64,000 nucleotides of DNA, taken from an uncultured Bacilli bacterium (GTDB lineage Bacteria > Bacillota_I > Bacilli_A > RF39 > UBA660). Every line of letters begins with the position of its first letter. The stretch's first letter is position 1. The stretch spans positions 11,825 to 75,824 of the forward strand of contig CAKPSO010000002.1 of the NCBI GenBank assembly GCA_934183185.1, read 5' to 3'. The translations under genes were made by a program, and so were the position numbers. Under the pieces are notes generated by a model that was given only the letters and a program-made list of their open reading frames with translations, made no database searches and was not told the origin of the DNA. Shown here piece after piece: positions 50,692 to 59,652 of this stretch.

Positions 50692-52422
50692 TTAACTTAT
50701 AACGTATGGGTCAGAACTTGTCCCAGTTCCCGTTACCAGCATGTCAGCATTCAGGCTCAAAACTGCACGAAGGCGATTAGTAACATTAACATTGTCGTTA
50801 TTGATGTTACCTGACGTATTTACGCGCCATACAGTCGAACCCAAGAAGCCGGCCGGGCTCATTGTCCACCAATTAATAGCTGAATTATATAAATAATATT
50901 TACTATTATCTTTTCCATAATAACCACCTGCATGTACTACTTCATCATAACTTAATAATCCCACACTGGCATTGACTGGTCCTTTTCCATTTCCATCGGT
51001 TGTACATTTAAAATCTGGCGTATAACTTGAGTATAATGTCATTGTTGCACTTCCCGATGTCCAACTTGAATCACATTTAGCTTTTGCTTGTTCACAATAA
51101 TAATTGCCACTAGCTACATTTTTAACTAAGTCTGCTTTACTTCCGATATTCGTTTGATACCAGCTTTCAAGTTGAGTCTTAGCTTCACTATTTGAATAAT
51201 ACATATAAGTATAGTTTTTATAATTTGGATTAAATGCAATATTAGCATTACTATTGATTCCATCTTGCATTACGATTCTTATTGTTCCATCTTCATTTAC
51301 TCTTACTATTCTCCATGTTTGACCAGCAAACTTTACATAGTTATTAGTAACATTTCCTCTAAAGTAATATGTTGGATTTCCTGTATTAGTAGCAGTCGAT
51401 TTATATAATCCACTTGCATCACTTGTATTATTACTTGATGTAGTAAGTGTTGGATTAGCTGTAATTATTGTATTTTTCATTATTTCATCTTTTAATGGTA
51501 CTGCCTGTTTTACTTTAATATTAATTTTGTATTCTTTAGTTACTGTTTGATCTGTACTAGTAATAGTTACTTTATAGATATTATTACCACCTACTAGACT
51601 TACTTCACTATTATTTGATATTACTTGATTATCTTTTTCTATCTTTACATTAGCTAATGAATACTTAGGTACTATATTTAACTTAGTAGTAGTTTCACTA
51701 TCTAACTCTACTTCATAGTTCCAGTCTTTTCCTTCTACTTTAGTTAAACTGGTATCTCCTATAGTTATATCTTTTATATCAGTATTACTTCTTAATACTT
51801 GTTCTTCAGCTGATATTACTTTAGCATTTGAATATACATTTACTGTTGCTGTAAAGGTTTGTCCTCCTATAACGCTTAAATCTGCATTTTCATCTAACCA
51901 CATTTTTAATCTAAATGTCTTTAAATAATTATTAGTATTTCCTGCTACTTCTCCTTTATAGATACTCTTTTCTACATTATTTCCAACATCAGTAGTAGTT
52001 TGTACTAATTTACTATATAGTGTTGGTGTTAGTAATTCTGTTTGATCTATCCCATCTTGAAGATATACTTTTATATTATCTTCTCCCATAGTAGAAGTAG
52101 CTTTCTTTCTTAGTGTTACTTCATATGGTATTACTTCACTTCCAGTATTTGTTCCTTCTACTTTGAAATCAAATACATTATTATCTCCTACTAATTCTTT
52201 ACCCTTAGTATCTGATATTGGTTCTGCTTCAGTTATACTTATTCCATTACCATTAGTATTATTTTCTGTATACAAGAACTTTAATGTACCAGTAGTTATG
52301 ATATTATCTGTAGTTCCTTCCTTTGTATAAGTAAATACTGCATAGGTTACTCCTATAGTTATTAAAAATAAACTTACTATTCCTAGTAATGATACTATTA
52401 GTTGCCTCCTATTAGTCTTCAT
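50692..52422 (-). CDS. Exported protein: SipW-type signal, cadherin-like middle, variable C-terminus
   Basis: 576 residues. The signal segment LIVSLLGIVSLFLITIGV and the next 190 residues parallel the protein at 38168-40093 (VTYAVFTYTK, then GTLKFLYTENN), so the two share an N-terminal half. The middle (about 205-305) resembles a cadherin-like beta-sandwich repeat (SLANVKIEKDNQVISNNSEV). The last third has YYFRGNVTNNYVKFAGQTWR, Cys residues, and ends INWWTMSPAGFLGSTVWRVN then NRLRAVLSLNADM, a C-type-lectin-like pattern. The extreme C-terminus looks like a retroelement variable region. Own promoter upstream. Confidence 0.8.
   Translation of the reverse strand: MKTNRRQLIVSLLGIVSLFLITIGVTYAVFTYTKEGTTDNIITTGTLKFLYTENNTNGNGISITEAEPISDTKGKELVGDNNVFDFKVEGTNTGSEVIPYEVTLRKKATSTMGEDNIKVYLQDGIDQTELLTPTLYSKLVQTTTDVGNNVEKSIYKGEVAGNTNNYLKTFRLKMWLDENADLSVIGGQTFTATVNVYSNAKVISAEEQVLRSNTDIKDITIGDTSLTKVEGKDWNYEVELDSETTTKLNIVPKYSLANVKIEKDNQVISNNSEVSLVGGNNIYKVTITSTDQTVTKEYKINIKVKQAVPLKDEIMKNTIITANPTLTTSSNNTSDASGLYKSTATNTGNPTYYFRGNVTNNYVKFAGQTWRIVRVNEDGTIRIVMQDGINSNANIAFNPNYKNYTYMYYSNSEAKTQLESWYQTNIGSKADLVKNVASGNYYCEQAKAKCDSSWTSGSATMTLYSSYTPDFKCTTDGNGKGPVNASVGLLSYDEVVHAGGYYGKDNSKYYLYNSAINWWTMSPAGFLGSTVWRVNTSGNINNDNVNVTNRLRAVLSLNADMLVTGTGTSSDPYVIS
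50697..50880 (-). other. Candidate diversity-generating retroelement variable region (VR2)
   Basis: The final 60 codons are richer in G and C than the AT-rich gene body (AGCCCGGCCGGCTTC and similar) and alternate conserved residues with Asn or Asn-derivable codons (AAC, AAT, GAC, ATC, TAT-type sites) between WWTMSP and RLRAVLSL. A hairpin GAACT-GGGACA-AGTTC lies at 50714-50729 near the 3' end. No template copy or reverse transcriptase is visible in the window. Confidence 0.5.
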
Positions 52423-52455
52423 CTATAAATACTCCCTTCTATTTTCTACATTACC

Positions 52456-52485
52456 AGTATAATTCATTAGTAAAATAGCAGTCAA
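52456..52485 (-). promoter_or_regulatory. Promoter of the VR2 protein gene
   Basis: TTGACT (52480-52485) and TATACT (52456-52461) with an 18-bp spacer, 34 bp before the ATG. Confidence 0.8.
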
Positions 52486-52497
52486 GAAAAAATGTAT

Positions 52498-52533
52498 AAA
52501 AAAAGAAGAAGCTTTTTTATTTAGAAGCTACTT
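52498..52533 (-). terminator. Terminator of pilin B
   Basis: A stem AAGAAG-T-AGCTT with AAGCT-T-CTTCTT (one mismatch) overlaps the pilin B stop and leads into a run of seven T on the minus strand. Confidence 0.8.
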
Positions 52534-53098
52534 CTTTTACAGTTATTGTTCCATTAGAATCAGATGTTAGTCTACCAGTTGATGCGTTAACAGTAAATTT
52601 ATTACCAACTGCTATAGTACTGAATCCATTATTATCTAGACGAATTACATCTGCTGCTTTTAAATTCTTTTCATTAATAATTTCAAGATTTTTATTTGAA
52701 CCAGTTACATATTTACCATCTGATGCTGTTACATAATAATCGTATTTTGGTGAATCTGCTGATCCTGTATTTACTATTATTACATAAGAATTATCTAACT
52801 TCCATGGTAAGTCATATGAACTATTTACTCCACCTTTTTCAATAGCGATACTTAATACGCTAAATGGTACTACTGTTGCATCGTTAGTATCGATTGGATA
52901 ACTATATTCATCTCCTAATGTTGCTCCTTTTCTTGCAGCATCTATAAATTGAATTAAGTTATCTTTATATCCATTCTTTCTTGATTTAGTTATATATTGA
53001 GATACAGCTGGGATAGCTATTCCTAATACTACAGCTAAAATTACGATTACAGCTAGTAATTCAATTAATGTGAACCCTTTCTTATTTAATTTCTTCAT
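52517..53098 (-). CDS. Type IV pilin-like protein, copy B of a duplicated pair
   Basis: 193 residues. N-terminal 140 residues as in copy A (49452-50051); the tail differs (FSTIAVGNKFTVNASTGRL, then SDSNGTITVKEVASK). Class III prepilin signal intact. Its promoter is a consensus TTGACA-17-TACAAT and is flanked by a 12-bp inverted repeat. It should be strongly expressed and may be the major pilin, which is inference from promoter quality only. Confidence 0.88.
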   Translation of the reverse strand: MKKLNKKGFTLIELLAVIVILAVVLGIAIPAVSQYITKSRKNGYKDNLIQFIDAARKGATLGDEYSYPIDTNDATVVPFSVLSIAIEKGGVNSSYDLPWKLDNSYVIIVNTGSADSPKYDYYVTASDGKYVTGSNKNLEIINEKNLKAADVIRLDNNGFSTIAVGNKFTVNASTGRLTSDSNGTITVKEVASK

Positions 53099-53117
53099 AA
53101 TAACTATTCTCCTCTCT
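52680..53117. repeat. 438-bp direct repeat, copy B
   Basis: Partner of 49633-50070, same orientation. The identity stops just upstream of the ribosome site (TCTCCTCTCT in plus orientation) and within the pilin gene near codon 140. Confidence 0.9.
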
Positions 53118-53160
53118 TTATTATCAATCTAATTGTACAAGAGGAGAATAGTTTTGTCAA
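53104..53160 (-). promoter_or_regulatory. Promoter of pilin B with flanking 12-bp inverted repeat
   Basis: TTGACA (53155-53160) and TACAAT (53132-53137), 17-bp spacer, both hexamers near perfect. CTATTCTCCTCT (53104-53115, covering the ribosome site) is exactly inverted at 53140-53151, inside the spacer. The second arm would not be transcribed, so it could be a DNA operator or a trace of a past rearrangement rather than an RNA hairpin. Pilin A lacks the second arm. Confidence 0.75.
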
Positions 53161-53189
53161 TTATATTAGAAATTTTATTTAGAAAGATT

Positions 53190-55340
53190 TTACTCAACTT
53201 CTTCAAACTGAGAGTTATATAAATCAGCATAGAAGCCATTTTTTCTCATCAATTGATTATGATTACCCATTTCAATAATATTTCCCTCTTTCATTACTAA
53301 TATTAAATCAGCATTTTTGATAGTTGATAATCTATGGGCAATTATAAATGATGTTTTCCCTTCAGTTAATTTATCCATGGCTTTTTGAACTAATTCCTCA
53401 GTTCTAGTATCAACATTAGATGTTGCTTCATCTAAAATTAAGAATGGAGCTTTTTCTATCATACCACGGGCTATAGTTAATAGCTGTTTCTGTCCCTGAC
53501 TGATAGTATCACTGTCTAGAATTTCTGAATGGATACCACCTGGTAAGGTTTTAATAAAATGATCTATTCCTACTACTTTGCATGATTCCCATACTTCTTT
53601 TTCGGTTACATTTTCATTATTAAACTTAATATTTTCTAAAATACTTCCCTCAAATAACCAGGTATCCTGTAGTACCATACAGAAAAGGTCATGAATATTT
53701 TCCCTAGTTAATTCTTTAGTTGATACACCATCTATTAATATTTCGCCATCATTTATTTCATAGAATTTCATTAATAGATTTACCATTGTGGTTTTACCAG
53801 CACCAGTAGGACCAACAATAGCTATTTTTTGTCCTGGTTTTACATGAACACTAAAATCTTTAATAATAGTTCTAGTATCATCATAGCCAAACTTAACGTG
53901 TTTAAATTCTATTTCACCCTTTACTTTGGTTTTTTCTAACTTTTTAGTTATATGATTTTGATTAGACATTTCTTTTTCATCTAAAAATTCAAATACCCTT
54001 TCACTAGCTGCAGCAGTAGACTGTAAGTATGTCATAGCTTGAGCAATTTGAGTAAGAGGATTAGTAAATAAACGTACATAAATAATAAAAGCAACTATTA
54101 CTCCAAATGATATTTGATTATTTATTACTAATAATGCTCCAACAATGCAAACTGCTAGGTAGCCAAAGTTTCCAATAAAGCCCATAATCGGTTGCATAAG
54201 TCCTGATAAAAATTGACTCTTACGATTAGAATTATATAATTTTTTATTTAACATAGAAAAATGTTCTATAGCTTCATTACTACCATTATAAGCTTTAACT
54301 ACATTGTGGCCTGAATACATTTCTTCAATATAACCATTTAAATCACCAAGTTCTGCTTGCTTTTCAGTAAAGTACTTTTGCGATTTTCCTAGTATTATAA
54401 ACATTATAGAAAAACCAATTAAGCTAGATAATATAGCAGTAATTGCCATAATCCAGTTAGTTACAAACATCATTATTACTGAACCAATAAATAATGTAGA
54501 ACTACTTACTAAGCTAGCTAAACTTTGATTTAAGTTTTGACTAATAGTATCAACATCATTAGTTACTCTTGATAAAATATCTCCAGTTTCATGGGTATCA
54601 AAATACTTAAGTGGTAATTTATTAATTTTAGTACTTATCTTACTTCTTAGCTTTTTAGCAAAATTATTAGAAACTGTAGTCATTGAGAAGTTTTGAATAA
54701 AACTAAATATTGCGCTTATTACATATAATGATGCTAGTAAAAATACATATTTATATACTTTATTCATATCTATTTTAGGCTCTACTAATTTATAAATAGA
54801 GGCAGGTAATTTATCTAATTCATTTAGTACTTGAGAATCTTTTTTATCACTAATTGAAGACATTAAAGTAATAAATTCTAGTTGGTCTTTACTGGTAATT
54901 GTTTGATTATCTATTTTAATGTCATCAAACATTTCTAATAGAATATTAGGAGGAAGATTAGTTATCTGTTTTATATATTCTTTACTATTAGTATTAGTTA
55001 GAAAATCCTGTAAGGCTAGTTTATCAGTAGTACTTATGTCGGGATTAGTTAGTATATTTTTTATTTTTACTTCTAATTTATCTTCAGTAAAATTACTTGA
55101 AATAGTTTTAGTTACCTCTTCTAATTTTTCAGTATTTGGTTTTAATCCTTCAGTTATTATATCAGTAAAATCTGATAGTTTATTAGGAGCAATTAGGGCT
55201 AATATTGCGCTAGCCATAGCTAATACTAGTGCCATAATTACTATATATTTCCAAGGATTTAGATGTTTTATTAAACGTTTCATAGAACCAAAGAAGTCTT
55301 TTGATTTTTCATTAGTTCTAGGTCCATGTGGTCTAGGCAT
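53190..55340 (-). CDS. ABC exporter half-transporter with large extracytoplasmic insertion
   Basis: 716 residues; typical half-exporters have 580-600. A first helix (about 34-51, YIVIMALVLAMASAILALIA) is followed by an inserted segment of about 140 residues before helix 2 (about 198-216). The rest is standard: four further helices and an ATPase with Walker A IVGPTGAGKTTMVN, signature TISQGQKQLLTIA, Walker B PFLILDEATSNVD and switch His IIAHRLSTI. The signature has SQGQ instead of SGGQ. It pairs with the exporter at 55333-57090 (8-bp overlap), a YfiB/YfiC-like heterodimer, under the MarR gene. Confidence 0.92.
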   Translation of the reverse strand: MPRPHGPRTNEKSKDFFGSMKRLIKHLNPWKYIVIMALVLAMASAILALIAPNKLSDFTDIITEGLKPNTEKLEEVTKTISSNFTEDKLEVKIKNILTNPDISTTDKLALQDFLTNTNSKEYIKQITNLPPNILLEMFDDIKIDNQTITSKDQLEFITLMSSISDKKDSQVLNELDKLPASIYKLVEPKIDMNKVYKYVFLLASLYVISAIFSFIQNFSMTTVSNNFAKKLRSKISTKINKLPLKYFDTHETGDILSRVTNDVDTISQNLNQSLASLVSSSTLFIGSVIMMFVTNWIMAITAILSSLIGFSIMFIILGKSQKYFTEKQAELGDLNGYIEEMYSGHNVVKAYNGSNEAIEHFSMLNKKLYNSNRKSQFLSGLMQPIMGFIGNFGYLAVCIVGALLVINNQISFGVIVAFIIYVRLFTNPLTQIAQAMTYLQSTAAASERVFEFLDEKEMSNQNHITKKLEKTKVKGEIEFKHVKFGYDDTRTIIKDFSVHVKPGQKIAIVGPTGAGKTTMVNLLMKFYEINDGEILIDGVSTKELTRENIHDLFCMVLQDTWLFEGSILENIKFNNENVTEKEVWESCKVVGIDHFIKTLPGGIHSEILDSDTISQGQKQLLTIARGMIEKAPFLILDEATSNVDTRTEELVQKAMDKLTEGKTSFIIAHRLSTIKNADLILVMKEGNIIEMGNHNQLMRKNGFYADLYNSQFEEVE

Positions 55341-57090
55341 TTTCTAATTCCTCCTTTGACAACTGAGATAAGGCAATTTCTTTATAAACTTCACAGTTTT
55401 TTAATAACTCTTTATGTGTTCCCATTCCTACACATTCTCCCTTATCTAGTACGATTATTTTATCTGCATTTATGATAGTACCAATTCTTTGAGCAACTAT
55501 CATACTTGTTGCATCTTTGGTATACTTTTTTAACTCTTTTCTTAAAACGGCATCTGTTTTATAGTCAAGGGCTGAAAATGAATCATCAAATATATATATT
55601 TCTGGATTTCTAGCTATGGCACGAGCTATTGCTAAACGTTGTTTTTGCCCACCTGATATATTAGTTCCGCCTCTTGCAATATGGCTATCATACTTATCTT
55701 CCATAGCTTCAACAAATTCCCTACCTTGGGCTACTTTAATAGCTTCTTTTAATTCTTTAGTAGTTGGTTCTTTGATAGCTTCTCCATAAGCAACATTTTC
55801 TAATACACTACCAGTAAACATTACGGCTTTTTGAGGAACATATCCCATTTTATTATGTAGTGCTTCACTAGTATATTCTTTAACATTAACACCATCTACT
55901 AGTACTTCTCCATCAGTAGCATCATAGAAACGTGGAACTAAGTTAATTAGAGTTGATTTACCACTACCAGTAGAACCAATAAAAGCTATAGTTTCTCCCT
56001 TATTTACTTTGAATGATATATTTTTTAATAGATATTCATCAGCATCTGGATATTTAAATGACACATTTTTAAATTCTACTGTTCCAGTTTCCTTAGTTTT
56101 ACCATCAAATGTTCCATCTTTAATAGTTATATCTTCATCTAAGATGGCATTAATTCTTTTAGCTGAAACACTAGCCCTTGGTAGAATCATGAAAATCATA
56201 GCTAGCATTAAAAATGACATAATTACTTGCATTCCATAACTAGTAAATACTACCATATTACTAAATATTAATAATTTATCACCCAACATAGCTTTTTCTA
56301 TTAAAAGTGCGCCTATAAAGTAGATACCTAAAGTTAGTCCATTCATAACGATATTCATAACTGGCATTAATACCGCAAAACATCTTTGATTAAATAGTTG
56401 CATATTAGTTAAATCTGTATTTACTTTTTCAAAGCGTTTCTTCTGGTATTTTTCTGCATTAAAGGCACGTATAACACGAATACCTGATAAGTTTTCTCTA
56501 ATAACACCATTAACACGATCTATTAGCTTTTGAACTTTCGCAAATCTAGGCATTACTATCATCATAATAATTCCAATAGTTACTAATAATACTACTACGC
56601 ATACTCCTACTAACATACTCCATTCAATAGATTTATCAAGTATTTTAGTAATTGCCCATACAGCCATGATAGGAGCTTTTATTAATAACTGTAATCCCAT
56701 ACCAATAAACATTTCGACTTGAGTTACATCATTAGTAGTTCTAGTAATTAGACTACTAGTTGAGAATTTTTTAATTTCTTCTGTACCAAAGTTTTCTACT
56801 TTAGTAAATATCTTCTCTCTTAAATTCATAGAGAAACTTGAACTTACATGACTAATTAGATAGCCAACTACTATAGCAGACATTAAACTGCCTAAAGCAC
56901 ATGACAACATATATGAACCCTGTTTTAATATCTCAGCCATAGTACTTCCTTCTGTTTGTACTAATCTGGTTATAGTAGTCATATAATCTGGCATTTTTAG
57001 TTCTAGCCATACTTGAGATACTATTAACACAAAACTAATTAGTATAAATAAGTAATCTCTTTTATTAAAATCTTTTATTAATTTTATCAT
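55333..57090 (-). CDS. ABC exporter half-transporter
   Basis: 585 residues, six membrane helices (about 12-300) and an ATPase: Walker A FIGSTGSGKSTLIN, signature NISGGQKQRLAIA, Walker B EIYIFDDSFSALD. The residue after Walker B is Asp, not the catalytic Glu, and the switch is VAQRIGT (Gln for His), so this is the degenerate site of a heterodimeric exporter; the partner at 53190 has the Glu and His. It overlaps the MarR gene by 26 bp. Drug or lipid export is likely. Confidence 0.92.
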   Translation of the reverse strand: MIKLIKDFNKRDYLFILISFVLIVSQVWLELKMPDYMTTITRLVQTEGSTMAEILKQGSYMLSCALGSLMSAIVVGYLISHVSSSFSMNLREKIFTKVENFGTEEIKKFSTSSLITRTTNDVTQVEMFIGMGLQLLIKAPIMAVWAITKILDKSIEWSMLVGVCVVVLLVTIGIIMMIVMPRFAKVQKLIDRVNGVIRENLSGIRVIRAFNAEKYQKKRFEKVNTDLTNMQLFNQRCFAVLMPVMNIVMNGLTLGIYFIGALLIEKAMLGDKLLIFSNMVVFTSYGMQVIMSFLMLAMIFMILPRASVSAKRINAILDEDITIKDGTFDGKTKETGTVEFKNVSFKYPDADEYLLKNISFKVNKGETIAFIGSTGSGKSTLINLVPRFYDATDGEVLVDGVNVKEYTSEALHNKMGYVPQKAVMFTGSVLENVAYGEAIKEPTTKELKEAIKVAQGREFVEAMEDKYDSHIARGGTNISGGQKQRLAIARAIARNPEIYIFDDSFSALDYKTDAVLRKELKKYTKDATSMIVAQRIGTIINADKIIVLDKGECVGMGTHKELLKNCEVYKEIALSQLSKEELENA

Positions 57091-57559
57091 TTACCTCTTC
57101 CTTTCTTAAAGAATTATAATTTTCAATGTTCGTCTTCATTTTATTTAGTATTAATGTAAATTGAGTTATTTCTTCATTGGTTAAATTCTTAAGCATTATT
57201 CTCTCAACATTTTTTAATTCTTCTTTTTTTTCATTGTATACTTTCTTGGTGTTTGGATGAAGTATTATTTTTTTTATTCTGGCATCATTATTATCCGATA
57301 TTCTTTCTATTAACTCATTTTTTTCCATTGTTTGTAGAACTCCTGATACTGTAGCTCTACGTAAATTTAAGACTTTTTCTAAATCCTTTTGGTATATTTC
57401 TTCATTTGGATGCTTTAACATATACTGAATTATCTGGATTTGAGTTGGAGTGGGCATAACTTTATGCTTTACTTTTTTAGGACTATCATCTTGAATAAAA
57501 GTTCTAAAAATAGTCTTTTCCAATGATTTTATTTGAAATAATAAATCTTTATCCGACAC
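57065..57559 (-). CDS. MarR-family transcriptional regulator
   Basis: 164 residues starting at a GTG codon seven bases after AGGTGA. Winged-helix core: PTPTQIQIIQYMLKHPNEEI, YQKDLEKVLNLRRATVSGVL with the recognition helix RRATVSGVLQTMEKNELIER, then the wing NDARIKKIILHPNTK. It is the first gene of the MarR-ABC-ABC operon, the usual arrangement for a ligand-released repressor of its own drug exporter. No clear palindromic operator was identified upstream. Confidence 0.9.
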   Translation of the reverse strand: MSDKDLLFQIKSLEKTIFRTFIQDDSPKKVKHKVMPTPTQIQIIQYMLKHPNEEIYQKDLEKVLNLRRATVSGVLQTMEKNELIERISDNNDARIKKIILHPNTKKVYNEKKEELKNVERIMLKNLTNEEITQFTLILNKMKTNIENYNSLRKEEVNDKINKRF

Positions 57560-57630
57560 TATATCACCTACTTTTTAAATACCTAAATCATTTTATGCTA
57601 TTTAAATATAATTGTCAATAGCCTAACAAA

Positions 57631-57661
57631 ATAAAATAGTAAGTATAATTACTCACTATTT
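57631..57661 (-). terminator. Terminator after rnhB
   Basis: A 12-bp stem AAAATAGTGAGT/ACTTACTATTTT (one G-U pair, 6-nt loop) with a TTTTATTTT tail on the minus strand. Confidence 0.75.
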
Positions 57662-57706
57662 TAAAGCCGATATTATTTTATGTTTATATTTATTTATGTT
57701 GTCTAA

Positions 57707-58333
57707 TTATTTTTTATTCATTTCTATTACTTCTTTAACTGGTTTATAAGAAGTTCTATAATTATCTAAAATGCCATATTCCTTGATGGCTTCTAAATGT
57801 TTTTTAGTAGGATAACCTTTATGATCTTTAAAGCCATACATAGGATACTTTTTATCAAGTTCAATCATCATTCTATCACGAGTAACTTTAGCTATAACGC
57901 TAGCAGCCGCTATTGAGATACTTTTAGCATCTCCTTTAATGATAGAGGTACTAGGCATAGATAATTTTTCTAATTTCATAGCATCTATTAAAACATGTTC
58001 TGGAGTGATTTTACTATTTTCTATAGCCTGGTACATGGCTAATTTAGTTGCTTCATAAATATTTACTTCATCTATTACTTTATTATCCATCATACCTATT
58101 CCAATACTTAAGGCATGATCCATAATATAGTCATAGTATTCATCTCTTTTTTTCTCTGTTAATTTTTTTGAATCAGTTAATCCTTCTAAGACAAAGTCTT
58201 TAGGTAAGATAACGCAGGCAGTAACTACTGGGCCAACTAGTGGTCCCCTTCCTACTTCATCTATACCGCCAATATAATTTATTCCTTTAGGCCATAATTC
58301 ATTTTCATATTTATATAAATCTACTTTTTCCAT
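57707..58333 (-). CDS. rnhB: Ribonuclease HII
   Basis: 208 residues. Cuts RNA in DNA-RNA hybrids and at single ribonucleotides. YIGGIDEVGRGPLVGPVVTA holds the first acidic residues (DE), VLIDAMKLEKLSM the next Asp, and AAASVIAKVTRDRMMIEL with YGFKDHKGYPTKKHLEAI completes the site. GAGG precedes the ATG. Located after rbgA and a small unknown gene, the rbgA-rnhB order of Bacillus. Confidence 0.96.
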   Translation of the reverse strand: MEKVDLYKYENELWPKGINYIGGIDEVGRGPLVGPVVTACVILPKDFVLEGLTDSKKLTEKKRDEYYDYIMDHALSIGIGMMDNKVIDEVNIYEATKLAMYQAIENSKITPEHVLIDAMKLEKLSMPSTSIIKGDAKSISIAAASVIAKVTRDRMMIELDKKYPMYGFKDHKGYPTKKHLEAIKEYGILDNYRTSYKPVKEVIEMNKK

Positions 58334-58347
58334 TTTTACCTCTATTA

Positions 58348-58677
58348 TTACTTTTTGAATATGGATAATCTTTTTTTCATGAATTCTTTTCTTTTTAATT
58401 TCCTATTTTCTCTTTCAACACACTTTATCCTTAAGATATATTCACTAGCATACATTTGATTGATAAATAATGAATCTATTGTTTTAGTGTATTCTTCTAT
58501 ACTTATACTTTTATCGCTATTTCTATATCTTATTTCGGCTAAATCTTGTTCTAATTTGGCATTATCAACTATTTTTTTTAAAATTTGTTTTTGTTCTTTA
58601 GTTGATGTTAATTTAGTAATATCTATACCGTATTCTTTTAAAAATTCAGCTAAAGATTCTTTTTTACTACTTTCCAT
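58348..58677 (-). CDS. Unknown charged helical protein between rbgA and rnhB
   Basis: 109 residues, Lys/Glu-rich, predicted all-helical with a strongly basic C-terminus (ENRKLKRKEFMKKRLSIFKK). AGGAGG precedes the ATG. It lies 9 bp after rbgA and 14 bp before rnhB, so it is cotranscribed. No known motif; the basic tail could bind RNA, but that is speculation. Confidence 0.6.
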   Translation of the reverse strand: MESSKKESLAEFLKEYGIDITKLTSTKEQKQILKKIVDNAKLEQDLAEIRYRNSDKSISIEEYTKTIDSLFINQMYASEYILRIKCVERENRKLKRKEFMKKRLSIFKK

Positions 58678-58686
58678 TTTGTCCTC

Positions 58687-59568
58687 CTAATTGATTCTAT
58701 CTAGTGTTATACAGCCAAAATTTCCCTCTTTTAAATCCCTTATAATAATATAATATACTTTTTGTAAATCGGCAATACCTCCTTTTTTTAAGGCACCACG
58801 TTTTATAGCTATTTTTTCTAGAGTTTCCTCTATGTTTTCAAAGTCTATATTATCTAGTTTATATCTCTCATATAATTTTTCTGGGTATAAATCATTCATA
58901 ATTTTCAAAATAAATATAGCTAATTCCTGTTCATCTAGTATTTCTTCTTTAATAGATGATAGACTGGCTAGAATAGATGCTTGATACTGATTTTCTAGTT
59001 TTGGCCATAAGATACCTGGGGAGTCTAATAAGTCTATATCTTTATGTATACGAATCCATCCTAGGTTTTTAGTTACTCCCGGTTTATCACCGATTGATAC
59101 TGCTTTTTTACCTACTAGGCGATTTATTAGAGTACTTTTACCAACGTTAGGAGCTCCTATTACTAAAGCACGAATATTTCTAGGTTTTAATCCTTTATTT
59201 TTTCTTTGTTCATTCATGCTCTTTAATAATGTCTCACTAGCAGTAATTATTTTATTTACGTTTTTACCGTTTACTAAATCAACTGGTATTACTGTATATC
59301 CTAGTTCTTTATAATTATCTAAAATTTTATCAGTTTCTACTTGATCACATAAATCGTATTTAGTAACTATTAGAATTCTTGGTTTATTTTTTACTAGATC
59401 ATCAATATCAACAATTTTAGAACTAAGTGGCATTCTGGCATCTATCACTTCATAAATGATATCAATTAAATCTATTTTCTCCTTTATTTCTCTTCTAGTT
59501 TTAGCCATGTGTCCTGGGTACCAATTGATACTTGTTTTATTAAACACTTTATCTTGATTTTCGTTCAT
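58687..59568 (-). CDS. rbgA: Ribosome biogenesis GTPase A
   Basis: 293 residues from the ATG at 59568 (GGAAGTGA upstream). A circularly permuted GTPase needed for late 50S assembly: INWYPGHMAKTRREIKEK, then G4 ILIVTKYDLCD, G1 ALVIGAPNVGKSTLINRLVG, the G2 segment VSIGDKPGVTKN and G3 LLDSPGILWP, in the 4-5-1-2-3 order of YlqF/RbgA. The C-terminal RNA-binding helices follow (KIAIKRGALKKGGIADLQKV). Intact. Confidence 0.95.
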   Translation of the reverse strand: MNENQDKVFNKTSINWYPGHMAKTRREIKEKIDLIDIIYEVIDARMPLSSKIVDIDDLVKNKPRILIVTKYDLCDQVETDKILDNYKELGYTVIPVDLVNGKNVNKIITASETLLKSMNEQRKNKGLKPRNIRALVIGAPNVGKSTLINRLVGKKAVSIGDKPGVTKNLGWIRIHKDIDLLDSPGILWPKLENQYQASILASLSSIKEEILDEQELAIFILKIMNDLYPEKLYERYKLDNIDFENIEETLEKIAIKRGALKKGGIADLQKVYYIIIRDLKEGNFGCITLDRIN

Positions 59569-59652
59569 TTTAGTCACTTCCTTTTTTCATTTCTTTATTA
59601 TTATATCATAAAAAAATTAGATTTTTGAATTAGCTCAAAATCTATTTTAATT

